A stretch of DNA of 64,000 nucleotides from Alteraurantiacibacter aestuarii (GTDB lineage: Bacteria > Pseudomonadota > Alphaproteobacteria > Sphingomonadales > Sphingomonadaceae): contig NZ_WTYY01000002.1 in the NCBI RefSeq assembly GCF_009827405.1, forward strand, positions 310,001 through 374,000. The letters are read 5' to 3'. This document shows, in pieces, positions 25,505 through 35,617 of this stretch. The translations under genes were made by a program, and so were the position numbers. The notes beneath the pieces are model-generated. The model searched no databases and had not been told where the DNA came from. It was given only the letters and a program-made list of their open reading frames with translations. The stretch's first letter is position 1. Every line of letters begins with the position of its first letter.

Positions 25505-26290
25505 TCAATGACTTGCGCGAGTGATAATCAGGACCAGGCCGTCCGATTCATGACCGTGGTATGGCAAAGCAAAGCGCAAGGCGTCGGCGCGCGCGCGATC
25601 GAGAATCTGCGGTGGGATATGCGGATCATGCAGAATCACGTCGGCACTGCCGAGCAGGCGGGCCTGCCGCAGGGTCAGCTCCTCCGGGTCATCGCTGGCA
25701 ATGGTGATTTCGATGCGGCCTGCCTCGCCGGCATTCGCCGCCCCGTGCAGCCAGTCCTCGATACGGCCTGCCGCCCCTGCCCGCAGCGGATCGAGCGGGC
25801 CACCTGCGGTCAGCGCATTGTCGAGCGCCTGGCGCCTGTCACCCATGCGCGGCCAGCGCTGTTTGATCCGGTCGCGCAGGGAATTGAGCGCGCTGGCCAG
25901 ATCGCCCAGATCGGACGGCAGCAGCCCTTCCAGCCGCAGCCGCAATTGCTTGGCAAGTCCCGCCGATGCGCCCGATGTGCCGATGGCCACGATCACCGGA
26001 TCGCGTTCCAGCAGGCTGGGCGTGGTGAAATCGCACAGGTCCGGTCGGTCCACCACATTGACCAGTAACCCGGCGCAGCGCGCGCGAATGGCATCGCCCT
26101 CGCACGCGGACTGACTTTCATGCGCGATGAAGGCCAGCCGGGCGCCTTTGTCGATGCCTTCCTGCAGATCGCCGATCACCAGCCCCCCGGCCCGTTCGAC
26201 AAGCCGCTGCTTGGGTTCGGCCATCGGCCCGTCTCCCAATACGATAACCGGCTGTCCGGTCAGGCGGTGGAAGAGCGGGAGCGATCGCAT
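25505..26290 (-). CDS. CysG-like siroheme synthase with truncated SUMT domain
   Basis: A 261-residue protein. Residues 1 to about 150 match precorrin-2 dehydrogenase/sirohydrochlorin ferrochelatase: VIVLGDGPMAEPKQRLVERA, then VNVVDRPDLCDFTTPSLLER and AIGTSGASAGLAKQLRLRLE. After a linker, about 60 residues match only the start of the SUMT methyltransferase domain (EELTLRQARLLGSADVILHD). The remaining ~180 residues of SUMT are missing and the following DNA does not encode them. It can probably still oxidise and chelate precorrin-2, so methylation must come from another enzyme. It follows lysA's cluster on the same strand and is upstream of the peptide cassette. Confidence 0.85.
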   Translation of the reverse strand: MRSLPLFHRLTGQPVIVLGDGPMAEPKQRLVERAGGLVIGDLQEGIDKGARLAFIAHESQSACEGDAIRARCAGLLVNVVDRPDLCDFTTPSLLERDPVIVAIGTSGASAGLAKQLRLRLEGLLPSDLGDLASALNSLRDRIKQRWPRMGDRRQALDNALTAGGPLDPLRAGAAGRIEDWLHGAANAGEAGRIEITIASDDPEELTLRQARLLGSADVILHDPHIPPQILDRARADALRFALPYHGHESDGLVLIITRASH

Positions 26291-26304
26291 GGCCTGTTCC
26301 TATC

Positions 26305-27567
26305 TCAGTCGAGCCATTCGGGCACGCGCTCGGCAGCGTAGATATCTTCTGGCAGGATACGGTCTGCCACGCTGGCCACGCGGTCCCCATCCACCATCAC
26401 CTCGGCCACGAAGCCGCGCGAATTGTAGGATGATGCCATGGTCGCGCCATAGGCTCCGGCGGTGCGGAATACCGCCAGGTCGCCCGCTTCCAGCGCATCC
26501 ATCTCACGCCCCATAGCGAAAGTGTCGCCGGTTTCGCAGATCGGGCCGACGATATTGGCGGTCATCCGCTGGCCGGTGGGCTCCACCGCGTCAAAATCAT
26601 GCCAGGCGCCATAAAGCGCGGGCCGCGCCAGATCGTTCATCGCCGCATCGACAATCACGAACGGATCGCGGTTGGCATTGCGCTTCACGCGGATCACTTC
26701 GGTCAGCAAAACACCGGCATTGCCCGCAATCACGCGGCCCGGTTCGAACATCAGCGTCACGTCCCAGCCCTTGGTCGCGCGGGCAACCATGGCGCCATAT
26801 TCGGCCGGGCTGGGCATCACTTCGCCCGCCTTGTAAGGCACGCCCAGTCCACCGCCCAGATCGACATGGGTCACCGTGAAGCCAGCGGCGCGAATGTCCG
26901 CCATCAGCGCGCCCACCTTGGCAAATGCCTCCTCCAGCGGAGCAAGATCGGAGAGCTGGCTGCCGATATGCACCGCAAGTCCGCGCATATCGAGGCCGGG
27001 AAGCGCAGACAGCCGCGCATACATGCCGGCAGCCTGATCAATCGGCACGCCGAACTTGTTGTCGCTCTTGCCGGTGGAAATCTTCTCATGCGTTCCGGCG
27101 TCGATATCGGGATTGACCCGCAGCGCGCAATGGGCGGTGCGGCCTGCGGCATCGGCGATGCGGGCCAGCTCCACGCCTTCTTCCTCGCTCTCGATGTTGA
27201 ACTGGCCGATTCCCACATCGAGGCCCTGCATCATTTCCCGGGTGGTCTTGCCAACACCGGAAAACACTATGTCCGATGCGGGCATGCCAGCGGCCAGCGC
27301 GCGCGCCAGCTCTCCACCCGATACCACGTCAGCGCCAAACCCCTCGCGCTGCATCACGCGCAGCACGGCAAGGTTGGGGTTGCTCTTCACCGCAAAGGCC
27401 AGATGGATCTTGCCCAGCGGCGTCAACGCTTCGCGAAACACCCGTGCGTGGCGTTCAAGCGTGGCGCGCGAATAGACATAGACGGGCGTGCCAAATTCCT
27501 CGGCAATGCGCGACATAGGCACGTCTTCGGCGTGCAGCTCGCCGTTCTTCAGCTGGAAATGGTCCAT
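26305..27567 (-). CDS. lysA: Diaminopimelate decarboxylase
   Basis: A 420-residue PLP enzyme for the last step of lysine synthesis. It has HLAFAVKSNPNLAVLRV with the PLP lysine, VHIGSQLSDLAPLEEA, HVDLGGGLGVPY, and FEPGRVIAGNAGVLLTEV. GPICETGDTFAMGR is the C-terminal substrate site. It lies 12 bases after the small lipoprotein gene in the order argH-lipoprotein-lysA, common in proteobacteria. Confidence 0.97.
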   Translation of the reverse strand: MDHFQLKNGELHAEDVPMSRIAEEFGTPVYVYSRATLERHARVFREALTPLGKIHLAFAVKSNPNLAVLRVMQREGFGADVVSGGELARALAAGMPASDIVFSGVGKTTREMMQGLDVGIGQFNIESEEEGVELARIADAAGRTAHCALRVNPDIDAGTHEKISTGKSDNKFGVPIDQAAGMYARLSALPGLDMRGLAVHIGSQLSDLAPLEEAFAKVGALMADIRAAGFTVTHVDLGGGLGVPYKAGEVMPSPAEYGAMVARATKGWDVTLMFEPGRVIAGNAGVLLTEVIRVKRNANRDPFVIVDAAMNDLARPALYGAWHDFDAVEPTGQRMTANIVGPICETGDTFAMGREMDALEAGDLAVFRTAGAYGATMASSYNSRGFVAEVMVDGDRVASVADRILPEDIYAAERVPEWLD

Positions 27568-27579
27568 ATTTAAAACAGT

Positions 27580-27815
27580 CTAACCTTCGGGCGGGAGATC
27601 AAAGGGATCGTCCTCGCGTTCTTCGGATTCGCGGCGCAATTCCACGCTGCGTTCGGGCACGGCCTGCGGGCTGGTTTCAAGCAGCTCGGACGATGTCAGC
27701 GGATCTGTCGCACCGTGCGGAGCAGGCGGCAGCGATGCGCCCTCCAGCGGTTCCAGTTCGCCCATCTGGCCACAGGAACACAGCATCAGCGCCAGGGCCG
27801 CTATGGCCGGTTTCT

Positions 27816-27819
<4 letters not shown>
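27580..27819 (-). CDS. Small lipoprotein between argH and lysA (LptM-like)
   Basis: A 79-residue protein with a short signal peptide and lipobox (LALMLCSC), then an acidic Pro- and Glu-rich region. Small lipoproteins with PF13627-type attachment sites sit just upstream of lysA in many proteobacteria; the E. coli counterpart LptM helps assemble LptD. Sequence similarity is limited to the N-terminus, so the function is inferred from place only. It overlaps the argH stop by four bases. Confidence 0.75.
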
Positions 27820-29192
<1,373 letters not shown>

Positions 29193-29211
29193 GCTGTTGG
29201 AGGCACTACCC

Positions 29212-29805
29212 TTGCTCAAGACGAAAAAATTCCCTGCATTCCTGGCCTGCCTGATGGCTGCCGCTCTGGCGGGTTGCGATACCGGGGAGGCAGACCCCGC
29301 GCAAGGCGGCGAAGAAGTCTCTTCGGAAACCGGAGTCGAGGAATTCACCGGCACGCTGGACCGCACCTTTGCCGGAGAGGCGATTCCGGCGGTGATGCTG
29401 AGCGACCCGGCAGGCATCACGATGGAGCTGGCCGATAGCGGCGACAGGCCCATCCTGCTCAATTTGTGGGCCACCTGGTGCGCGCCCTGCGTGGTGGAAA
29501 TGCCGCTGCTGGATGCGCTTGCGGGCGAGCTGGGCGAAGACGTGCGCGTGCTGACGGTGAGCGAGGACCTGTCCGGAGCCGACGCCGTGGTGCCGTTTTT
29601 CGAGGAGCGGGGCTTTACCAACCTGCCGCGATGGATGGACCCTAACAACGATCTGGCGATTGCCTTTGGCGGCGGCGCGGTGCTGCCGCTGACGGTGCTG
29701 TATAATGCAGACGGCAAGGAAGTGTGGCGCGTGATCGGCTCCTATGACTGGGGCAGCGAGGAAGCGCGCGTGCTGGTGCAGGAGGCTTTGGCCGATGACG
29801 GGTAA
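29212..29805 (+). CDS. TlpA-like thioredoxin-fold lipoprotein
   Basis: A 197-residue lipoprotein: TTG start with GGAGG eight bases upstream, signal ending ALAGC, and a thioredoxin fold with the redox motif [10 protein letters not shown]. The PxWMD and [16 protein letters not shown] segment holds the cis-Pro. It should reduce disulfides in the periplasm, for example apo-cytochromes or copper sites. An ATG at 29191 is in frame but would overlap the argH start. It overlaps the next gene by 11 bases, so the two form an operon. Confidence 0.88.
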   Translation: MLKTKKFPAFLACLMAAALAGCDTGEADPAQGGEEVSSETGVEEFTGTLDRTFAGEAIPAVMLSDPAGITMELADSGDRPILLNLWATWCAPCVVEMPLLDALAGELGEDVRVLTVSEDLSGADAVVPFFEERGFTNLPRWMDPNNDLAIAFGGGAVLPLTVLYNADGKEVWRVIGSYDWGSEEARVLVQEALADDG

Positions 29806-30580
29806 ACCCCAAGACTCGCAGTTCTGCCGTGACATACAGCGGCGGCGCTTTCTTGGCGCCTTTGCCACCGGGATTGGTGGGACAATGCTGGCGGGCTGTG
29901 GGTCAAGCGCATGCGCGCAGGCAGCAGTGGCGGCGGCCTGCCGGGTAACGCCCACAGAGATTCGCGGGCCATACCCCGCAGATGGCGTGGGCGGGCGCGA
30001 CGCACGGATCAACGTGCTCGACCTCGCCGATGTCCTGCGCAGTGACATTCGCCCCAGCTTTGCCGGGCTGGAAGGTGAGGCTGGCGGCGTTCCGATGCAG
30101 ATCGAGCTGGAGCTGACCCGTTCGGACGATGATTGCGCAGTGCTGGCACGCCGCGCGATCTATCTGTGGCAATGCGATGCAGGGGGCGAATATTCGCTCT
30201 ATACAAGGCGCGACGTGAACTATCTGCGCGGGCTACAACCCACCGACACGGCGGGCACAGCGCGTTTCAGTTCCATTGTACCGGGCTGTTACGGCGGGCG
30301 CGCACCGCATCTGCATGTCGAGATTTTCAGCGATGTGGAAGCAGCGATGGGCGGCGTTGCGCCGCTTCTGGTATCGCAGCTGGGCTTGCCGACCGGACCG
30401 TGCGAGGAGGTGTATGGCGACCGCGCGCTTTACGGTGACAGCGCCGCCAATCTCGCCCGCTGGCCTGCCGAGCGCGACTGGGCATTCAGGGGCGATGACC
30501 GCAGCCACATGATGCTGGCGATGGAGGGCGATGCACAGTCCGGATTTACTGCCCGGGCGCGGATTGCCCTTTCGGCCTGA
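29795..30580 (+). CDS. Tat-exported intradiol ring-cleavage dioxygenase-like protein
   Basis: A 261-residue protein. RRRFLGAFATGIGGTMLAGC is a twin-arginine signal that also ends in a lipobox, so it is probably folded in the cytoplasm, exported by Tat and lipid-anchored. The rest matches the intradiol dioxygenase core: YLWQCDAGGEYSLYTRRDVN with a Tyr, GLQPTDTAGTARFSSIVPGC, and YGGRAPHLHVEIF with Tyr and the HxH iron ligands. Exported members of this family act on unknown aromatic compounds. GGAGG lies nine bases before the ATG. It converges on the FAD monooxygenase, overlapping by 35 bases. Confidence 0.85.
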   Translation: MTGKPQDSQFCRDIQRRRFLGAFATGIGGTMLAGCGSSACAQAAVAAACRVTPTEIRGPYPADGVGGRDARINVLDLADVLRSDIRPSFAGLEGEAGGVPMQIELELTRSDDDCAVLARRAIYLWQCDAGGEYSLYTRRDVNYLRGLQPTDTAGTARFSSIVPGCYGGRAPHLHVEIFSDVEAAMGGVAPLLVSQLGLPTGPCEEVYGDRALYGDSAANLARWPAERDWAFRGDDRSHMMLAMEGDAQSGFTARARIALSA

Positions 30581-31793
30581 GTGCTTCGTAATCGGGAAAG
30601 GCAAGGCCCAGCCTGCCCAGCGGTGATCCGGCCATGCCTGCCACCAGCATCGCCTTTATCGCCGGGCCTGGCGCAATGCGCGATGCCGGTGCCAGCAGCA
30701 GGTCGCGCAAGGCTGCCGGTGCACCTTTGTGCGACTGATAGAGCGGGGTGAAAGCCGCTGTCAGCCTTTGATACAGCCGCACATGCGCCTGCCGCAGGGC
30801 AATCGCGCCATGCAGGCGCGCTTGCAGGTCACCCTCCCCCGCCAGCCCCAGAGCCAAAGCCCAGGCATCCAGCAGCGCCATGTTGGCACCCTGCCCCAGC
30901 TGCGGGCTGGCCGAATGCCAGGCATCACCGATATGGATCAGCCGCGCTTCCACCGGCGTAGCGAAGGTGCGGTGCGCATAGCGGGCAAATGTCATCTGAT
31001 CGGCGCTGGCGATCTGCGGCAGGATCGTCTCGCACTGTGGCCACAGGCCGCGCACCTCATCCTTCCAGCATTGCAGTCCATTGGCCTGCCACGCGGCATG
31101 ATCCTGCTGTTGCAGGGACCAGAAGAAGGAGAACTCCCGCCGCCCGCCGCTGTGGCGCACACCGGTGGGCAATATCCCAACCATGCGGTGCGCTGCTTCA
31201 TATCGCTGTTCCAGCAAGGTGAGGTCAAATGCGCCGTCCTCCGGCCATTCCAACGTGGTCCACAGCGCGCCAAAGGGTAGATACTGGCCTTGCGAGGGTG
31301 TCAGCGGGGACCCGACGCCCAGACAATCAACCAGCAGATCATGGCTGGCGGGCGCATCGCGATTGGCAAATCGAATGATCCGCTGGCCCGTGCCTTCCTC
31401 GCTGGTGCAGATCTCATGATCGGTCAGCACGGGGATCTTTTCCGCCAGCACGGCAGAATGAAGGAGATCGAACAGGCTGGCGCGGTGGATGCCGAGGCCG
31501 AAAACGCCGGGCACGGAAAGATCGGCATAATCCGCCTCCAGCACCGCTTCCCCTTCGCGGTTCAGCCCGTGCAGGCGCTGGATCGGCGCACCCCTGGCAA
31601 CGGCGGTCTGCGCCAGGCCCAGCCGCGCGAGCACGGCCAGGCCGGTGGGCTGGATCATCAGGCCGGAGCCGACCGGGCGCGGCCGGGCAAAGCGATCGTA
31701 CAGAGTGACGCGGTGCCCCTGCCTGTGCAGCAATAAAGCCGAAGCGAGTCCGGCAATTCCGCAGCCGGCGATGGCGATATCGAGGCGGTTCAT
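30546..31793 (-). CDS. FAD-dependent monooxygenase (PHBH/UbiH-like)
   Basis: A 415-residue flavoprotein. The N-terminal dinucleotide fold IAGCGIAGLASALLLHRQGH has the GxGxxG motif, and GDAWHSASPQLGQGANMALL is the second FAD motif of aromatic hydroxylases. A substrate cannot be assigned. Its 3' end overlaps the dioxygenase gene on the other strand by 35 bases, which limits any terminator between them. The start ATG is followed by NRLDIAIAG as expected. Confidence 0.88.
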   Translation of the reverse strand: MNRLDIAIAGCGIAGLASALLLHRQGHRVTLYDRFARPRPVGSGLMIQPTGLAVLARLGLAQTAVARGAPIQRLHGLNREGEAVLEADYADLSVPGVFGLGIHRASLFDLLHSAVLAEKIPVLTDHEICTSEEGTGQRIIRFANRDAPASHDLLVDCLGVGSPLTPSQGQYLPFGALWTTLEWPEDGAFDLTLLEQRYEAAHRMVGILPTGVRHSGGRREFSFFWSLQQQDHAAWQANGLQCWKDEVRGLWPQCETILPQIASADQMTFARYAHRTFATPVEARLIHIGDAWHSASPQLGQGANMALLDAWALALGLAGEGDLQARLHGAIALRQAHVRLYQRLTAAFTPLYQSHKGAPAALRDLLLAPASRIAPGPAIKAMLVAGMAGSPLGRLGLAFPDYEALRPKGQSAPGQ

Positions 31794-31889
31794 CGCGCTG
31801 GCCTAACAGCGGAGCGAAGAAACTTCCAACACTGGGTCTTCCCAGCGCCGCAAGCTTGCGCTAGGGGCCGCGTCGCTATTGCGATAGTG

Positions 31890-31965
31890 GGGCGATTAGC
31901 TCAGTTGGTAGAGCATCTCGTTTACACCGAGAGGGTCGGCGGTTCGAGCCCGTCATCGCCCACCA
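31890..31965 (+). tRNA. tRNA-Val (anticodon UAC)
   Basis: A complete 76-base tRNA with encoded CCA. The acceptor stem pairs GGGCGAT with ATCGCCC, the D arm is GCTC-AGTTGGTA-GAGC, the anticodon stem TCTCG/CGAGA encloses the loop TTTACAC (anticodon TAC, valine), and the T arm has TTCGAGC. It stands alone between a FAD monooxygenase and a regulator. Confidence 0.97.
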
Positions 31966-32075
31966 TTTTCGACCAGGCAAAGCCATCTGGCGGATGGTTT
32001 TCAGATCGGAAATTCCCACTGCAAATGAAGCCGGAATAACGGCCCGCGGCTCTGCTGCCCCTGCGATCAGGGCGT

Positions 32076-33074
32076 TCACACCAGTTGCGCGGCGTTCTTG
32101 CCCATTTCATCAAAATAACGGGCCATGCCATCGGTTGCCTTGTCGCTCAGCGCGATGAAGGCGCGGCGGCGATCGGTGTCATCCTCCACCCTCTCCAGCA
32201 GTCCGGAATCGGTCATCTGGCTGATCCAGCGCAGCGCGGTGGTGGGCGGCACGCCCGATGCAATGCACAAGGAAGTGACCGAAACACGGTTATGTTCAAC
32301 CCGCGCGGCGGTGAGATCGAGCAGCATGTCCCACGCGGGATCGGCAAACAGGTCCCCATCGAAGAAGCGCGCCCGCAGCTGCCGCTGATGGATGATCCGG
32401 CGCACCAGCCGGGGATCGGGCAATGGCGGGCGGGTGGAACGCACCAGCCGGTCGCTCGACGATTGCTTGTCACCGGTTGATTGCGGGCCGCCCGCCTGCT
32501 CGTCAAACCGAAAAGCCCGTGTGGGACTGCGGACACTGCGTCCAGATTCTGCAGGCTCTCCCATCCGTTCCAGCTTCTCGGAAATCTGGTTCACCTGCTC
32601 CGTCAGGCGCAACAGGGTAAGCCGGTCTTCATCGGACAATTCGCGCAGGCGCAGATTGGGAATGCGAGCCAGCATCTGCCCCAGCGCGATCACCCGTTCG
32701 GCCCGCCGCGGACTGACGAGGATTTGCGGATCGGACTGCGAACAACAGGCAAACACATCCTCCAGCCCGTCCACGCTGGTGGAAATCACCAGGCGCGCAC
32801 CAGAGCGCGCGGCGCGCGTATCGAGGCGGGAAAGCGCGGCCAGTCCCTGTGCACCGGGCAGCGGGCAATCGATCAGGATCGCTTCCCCCAGGCTGCGGGG
32901 ATCGCCTTCGAGCAATTGCGCCAGAGAACCGCATTCGCGCATTCCCAGTCCGGCGGATTCGACATCGGCGCAAATCTCGTCCCGCAGGCGGTCATCATCG
33001 GCAAACACCGAAACAGCAAACGGCAGGCCAACCGCATCGGCCACGGCACCATAGGCAAAATTGACCTGACCCAT
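32076..33074 (-). CDS. Receiver-like plus winged-helix regulator
   Basis: A 332-residue protein. Residues about 18-125 resemble a response-regulator receiver fold (VSVFADDDRLRDEICADVES, then AILIDCPLPGAQGLAAL and RLVISTSVDG). A coiled segment (LTLLRLTEQVNQISEKLERM) and a polar linker follow, then a MarR-type winged helix near 240-325 (LCIASGVPPTTALRWISQM and LLERVEDDTDRRRAFIALS). The usual lysine of the receiver is not obvious, so phosphorylation is doubtful. GGGAG precedes the ATG. It lies upstream of no operon partner; purA is next on the same strand. Target genes are unknown. Confidence 0.8.
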   Translation of the reverse strand: MGQVNFAYGAVADAVGLPFAVSVFADDDRLRDEICADVESAGLGMRECGSLAQLLEGDPRSLGEAILIDCPLPGAQGLAALSRLDTRAARSGARLVISTSVDGLEDVFACCSQSDPQILVSPRRAERVIALGQMLARIPNLRLRELSDEDRLTLLRLTEQVNQISEKLERMGEPAESGRSVRSPTRAFRFDEQAGGPQSTGDKQSSSDRLVRSTRPPLPDPRLVRRIIHQRQLRARFFDGDLFADPAWDMLLDLTAARVEHNRVSVTSLCIASGVPPTTALRWISQMTDSGLLERVEDDTDRRRAFIALSDKATDGMARYFDEMGKNAAQLV

Positions 33075-33167
33075 CGAAGAACTCCCTGATTCGTATTGGA
33101 ACAGGATGAGAACAAATGGGGATCGTGTCAAGAATTGTGTGGTCGGTAGCGGGACCGGTCGGCGTGA

Positions 33168-34457
33168 TCAGTCCGCGAAAGGATCGCGCACCAGTATGGT
33201 GTCGTCGCGCTGGGGGCTGGTGGACACGCTGGCCACCGGGCAATCGATCAGTTCCTCGATCCGGCGAATGTACTTGATCGCCTGCGCGGGAAGGTCAGCC
33301 CAGCTGCGCGCACCCACGGTGGTGCCTTCCCAGCCCTCGATCTCCTCATACACCGGCTGCACGCGGGCCTGATCGGCGGCGTGGGCGGGCAGGTAATCGA
33401 GCATCTGGCCATCGAGCATGTAGCCGGTGCATATCTTGATCGTCTCAAACCCGTCGAGCACGTCGATCTTGGTCAGCGCAATGCCGGTGACGCCGGAAAT
33501 GGCGCAGGTCTGGCGCACCAGCACCGCATCGAACCAGCCGCAGCGGCGCTTGCGGGCGGTAACGGTGCCGAATTCATGGCCCTTTTCGCCCAGTGTCTGG
33601 CCGACTTCATCCTCCAGTTCGGTGGGGAACGGGCCGGAGCCGACGCGGGTGGTGTAGGCTTTGACGATCCCCAGCACGAAGCCTGCGGAGCTGGGGCCAA
33701 GGCCCGATCCGCTGGCCACGGTGCCGCTGACCGTGTTGGAGGAGGTGACGAAGGGATAGGTGCCGTGATCGACATCGAGCAGCACACCCTGCGCGCCCTC
33801 GAACAGGATCTTCGCCCCGGCCCGCTTGACCTCGTTCAACCGCTTCCACACCGGCTGGGCGTATTGCATCACGAACGGCGCAATCCCGCGCAGCTTTTCC
33901 AGCAGGGCGGCGCGATCGATCGGCGGCTCGCCAAAGCCGGCGCGCAGCGCATCGTGATGCGCGCACAGACGGTCCAGCTGGGGTTCCAGTTCGTGCAGGT
34001 GGGCAAGGTCGCACACGCGGATGGCGCGGCGGCCCACCTTGTCTTCATAGGCCGGGCCGATGCCGCGTCCGGTGGTGCCGATCTTGCCCTTGCCGGCGGC
34101 AGCTTCGCGCATCACGTCCAGCTCACCATGTACGGGCAGGATCAGCGGGCAATTGTCGGCAATACCGAAGTTCTCCGGCGTGATCGCAACGCCCTGCCCT
34201 TCCAGCCGGGTAATCTCGTCCTTCAGCGCCCACGGATCGAGCACCACGCCATTGCCGATCAGCGACAATGTGCCGGTGACGATGCCCGAAGGCAGCAGGC
34301 TGAGCTTGTAGGTGGTGTTGCCGACAACCAGCGTATGGCCGGCATTGTGCCCGCCCTGGAACCTGACGACGACATCGGCGCGAGACGCCAGCCAGTCGAC
34401 AATCTTGCCTTTGCCTTCATCGCCCCACTGGGCGCCGATCACGGTTACGTTGGCCAT
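33168..34457 (-). CDS. purA: Adenylosuccinate synthetase
   Basis: A 429-residue PurA, which joins IMP and aspartate using [17 protein letters not shown] is the P-loop and GHNAGHTLV the catalytic His region. [14 protein letters not shown] and the C-terminal RPDLPAQ-like ...[16 protein letters not shown] complete the signature. It has a good promoter (TTGACA-N16-TAGGCC) about 100 bases upstream and a leader with two hairpins. Confidence 0.97.
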   Translation of the reverse strand: MANVTVIGAQWGDEGKGKIVDWLASRADVVVRFQGGHNAGHTLVVGNTTYKLSLLPSGIVTGTLSLIGNGVVLDPWALKDEITRLEGQGVAITPENFGIADNCPLILPVHGELDVMREAAAGKGKIGTTGRGIGPAYEDKVGRRAIRVCDLAHLHELEPQLDRLCAHHDALRAGFGEPPIDRAALLEKLRGIAPFVMQYAQPVWKRLNEVKRAGAKILFEGAQGVLLDVDHGTYPFVTSSNTVSGTVASGSGLGPSSAGFVLGIVKAYTTRVGSGPFPTELEDEVGQTLGEKGHEFGTVTARKRRCGWFDAVLVRQTCAISGVTGIALTKIDVLDGFETIKICTGYMLDGQMLDYLPAHAADQARVQPVYEEIEGWEGTTVGARSWADLPAQAIKYIRRIEELIDCPVASVSTSPQRDDTILVRDPFAD

Positions 34458-34469
34458 GGGTACACTCCT

Positions 34470-34503
34470 CCACCCTGCCAGGTGGATCCGAAGGCGTCCT
34501 TCG
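34470..34503 (-). promoter_or_regulatory. Structured purA leader (two hairpins)
   Basis: On the minus strand CGAAGG-ACG-CCTTCG (34489-34503) is followed by CCACC-TGGCAG-GGTGG (34470-34485), and then the AGGAG ribosome site of purA. The second hairpin ends close to the ribosome site, so leader folding could affect purA translation. Confidence 0.45.
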
Positions 34504-34559
34504 ACAGGACTCGACGCCGGGATGAGACAGGCCGGAGCAGCGCTCCGATTGCGTTGCGC

Positions 34560-34587
34560 GGCCTAGCGTGGCGGTATGCAATGTCAA
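34560..34587 (-). promoter_or_regulatory. Predicted purA promoter
   Basis: TTGACA (34582-34587), 16 bp, then TAGGCC (34560-34565) on the minus strand. The -35 is perfect and the -10 resembles those of serC and ctaC in this window. Confidence 0.55.
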
Positions 34588-34680
34588 CCGCAGATGGTGG
34601 AAACGGGCGCCATCGCGCCCCGGTCATGCACAATTCATGTGCCCGCCAGCATTGCACGCATGTTGAACAGGAGCGACCCC

Positions 34681-35553
34681 GTGCGAAAACTTGCCCTGAC
34701 GCTGATTGCCGCCGCACTGGTGGTGCCGGCCATGCCGCCGCTGTCCGCCGCCATCAACGCGCAGAGCCGGGATGCCACCATGCAGACGCTGGCCTATGGC
34801 AGCGACGATGCGCAGACGCTGGATTACTGGCCCGGCGCATCGCTGGATGCTCCGCTGGTGGTGTTCGTCCACGGCGGCGGGTGGAAGCGCGGGGACAAGA
34901 CCATGATGCGCCGCTCCGCCAAGCTGGAGCATTGGCAGGCGCTGGGTTACGCCGTCGCCTCCATCGATTACCGCCTTGTGCCGGATTTCACCGTGGAGCA
35001 GCAGGGCGCCGATGTTGCCGCCGCGCTCGCCTTCCTGCGCCAGCGCGCCGCGACGCTGCACTTCGATACAGGGCGTATCGCACTGATCGGCCACAGTGCG
35101 GGCGCGCACCTGGTGGCGCTGGTGGGCACTGATCCGCAATATTTTCGCGGTGCAGGCCTGCCGATGGATGCGGTGGCCGGGATCATCCCGCTGGACGGGG
35201 CGGCCTATGATGTGCCCGACCAGATGGACGAGAATGCGCGGCTGATGGGCAATACCTATCGCCAGGCGTTCGGCACCGATCCGGCACGCCAGCGGGCCTT
35301 GTCGCCCACGCTGCACGCCGCCGCGCCCAATGCTCCGGAATTCCTGATCCTGCATGTTCAGCGCGAGGACGGTACGCGCCAGAGCGGGGAGCTGGGTGCG
35401 GCCCTGCGCCGCGCCGGAACGCCCGCCACGGTACAGGGATTTTCCGGCCGGGGCCTGCGCGGGCACCGGGCCATCAATCGCGATCTGGGAGAGGCGGATT
35501 ACCCGGCAACCGCGGTAGTGGATGCATTCCTGGCGCGGATATTCGCCCGCTGA
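34681..35553 (+). CDS. Exported alpha/beta hydrolase (esterase/lipase, BD-FAE-like)
   Basis: A 290-residue protein with a cleavable signal peptide ([20 protein letters not shown]). The catalytic fold shows [12 protein letters not shown] (oxyanion motif HGGGW) and [13 protein letters not shown] (nucleophile serine), and the C-terminus has the likely His in RGLRGHRAI. It is probably a secreted esterase. GTG is chosen because AGGAG lies eight bases upstream and it makes a clean signal peptide; an ATG 21 bases earlier is possible. It is followed by trhO after 64 bases. Confidence 0.88.
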   Translation: MRKLALTLIAAALVVPAMPPLSAAINAQSRDATMQTLAYGSDDAQTLDYWPGASLDAPLVVFVHGGGWKRGDKTMMRRSAKLEHWQALGYAVASIDYRLVPDFTVEQQGADVAAALAFLRQRAATLHFDTGRIALIGHSAGAHLVALVGTDPQYFRGAGLPMDAVAGIIPLDGAAYDVPDQMDENARLMGNTYRQAFGTDPARQRALSPTLHAAAPNAPEFLILHVQREDGTRQSGELGAALRRAGTPATVQGFSGRGLRGHRAINRDLGEADYPATAVVDAFLARIFAR

Positions 35554-35617
35554 TCAGCGCGCGGCTGCACCCCGGCGGCTTTGCTTTTGCTGCGGCCATG
35601 CTAAAGGCGCTGCCATC

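Noticed and set aside
29193-29717. Long N-terminal extension of argH
   Set aside because: The added residues are not family-like and overlap the well-supported TlpA-like gene; MWGGRF is the normal argH start.
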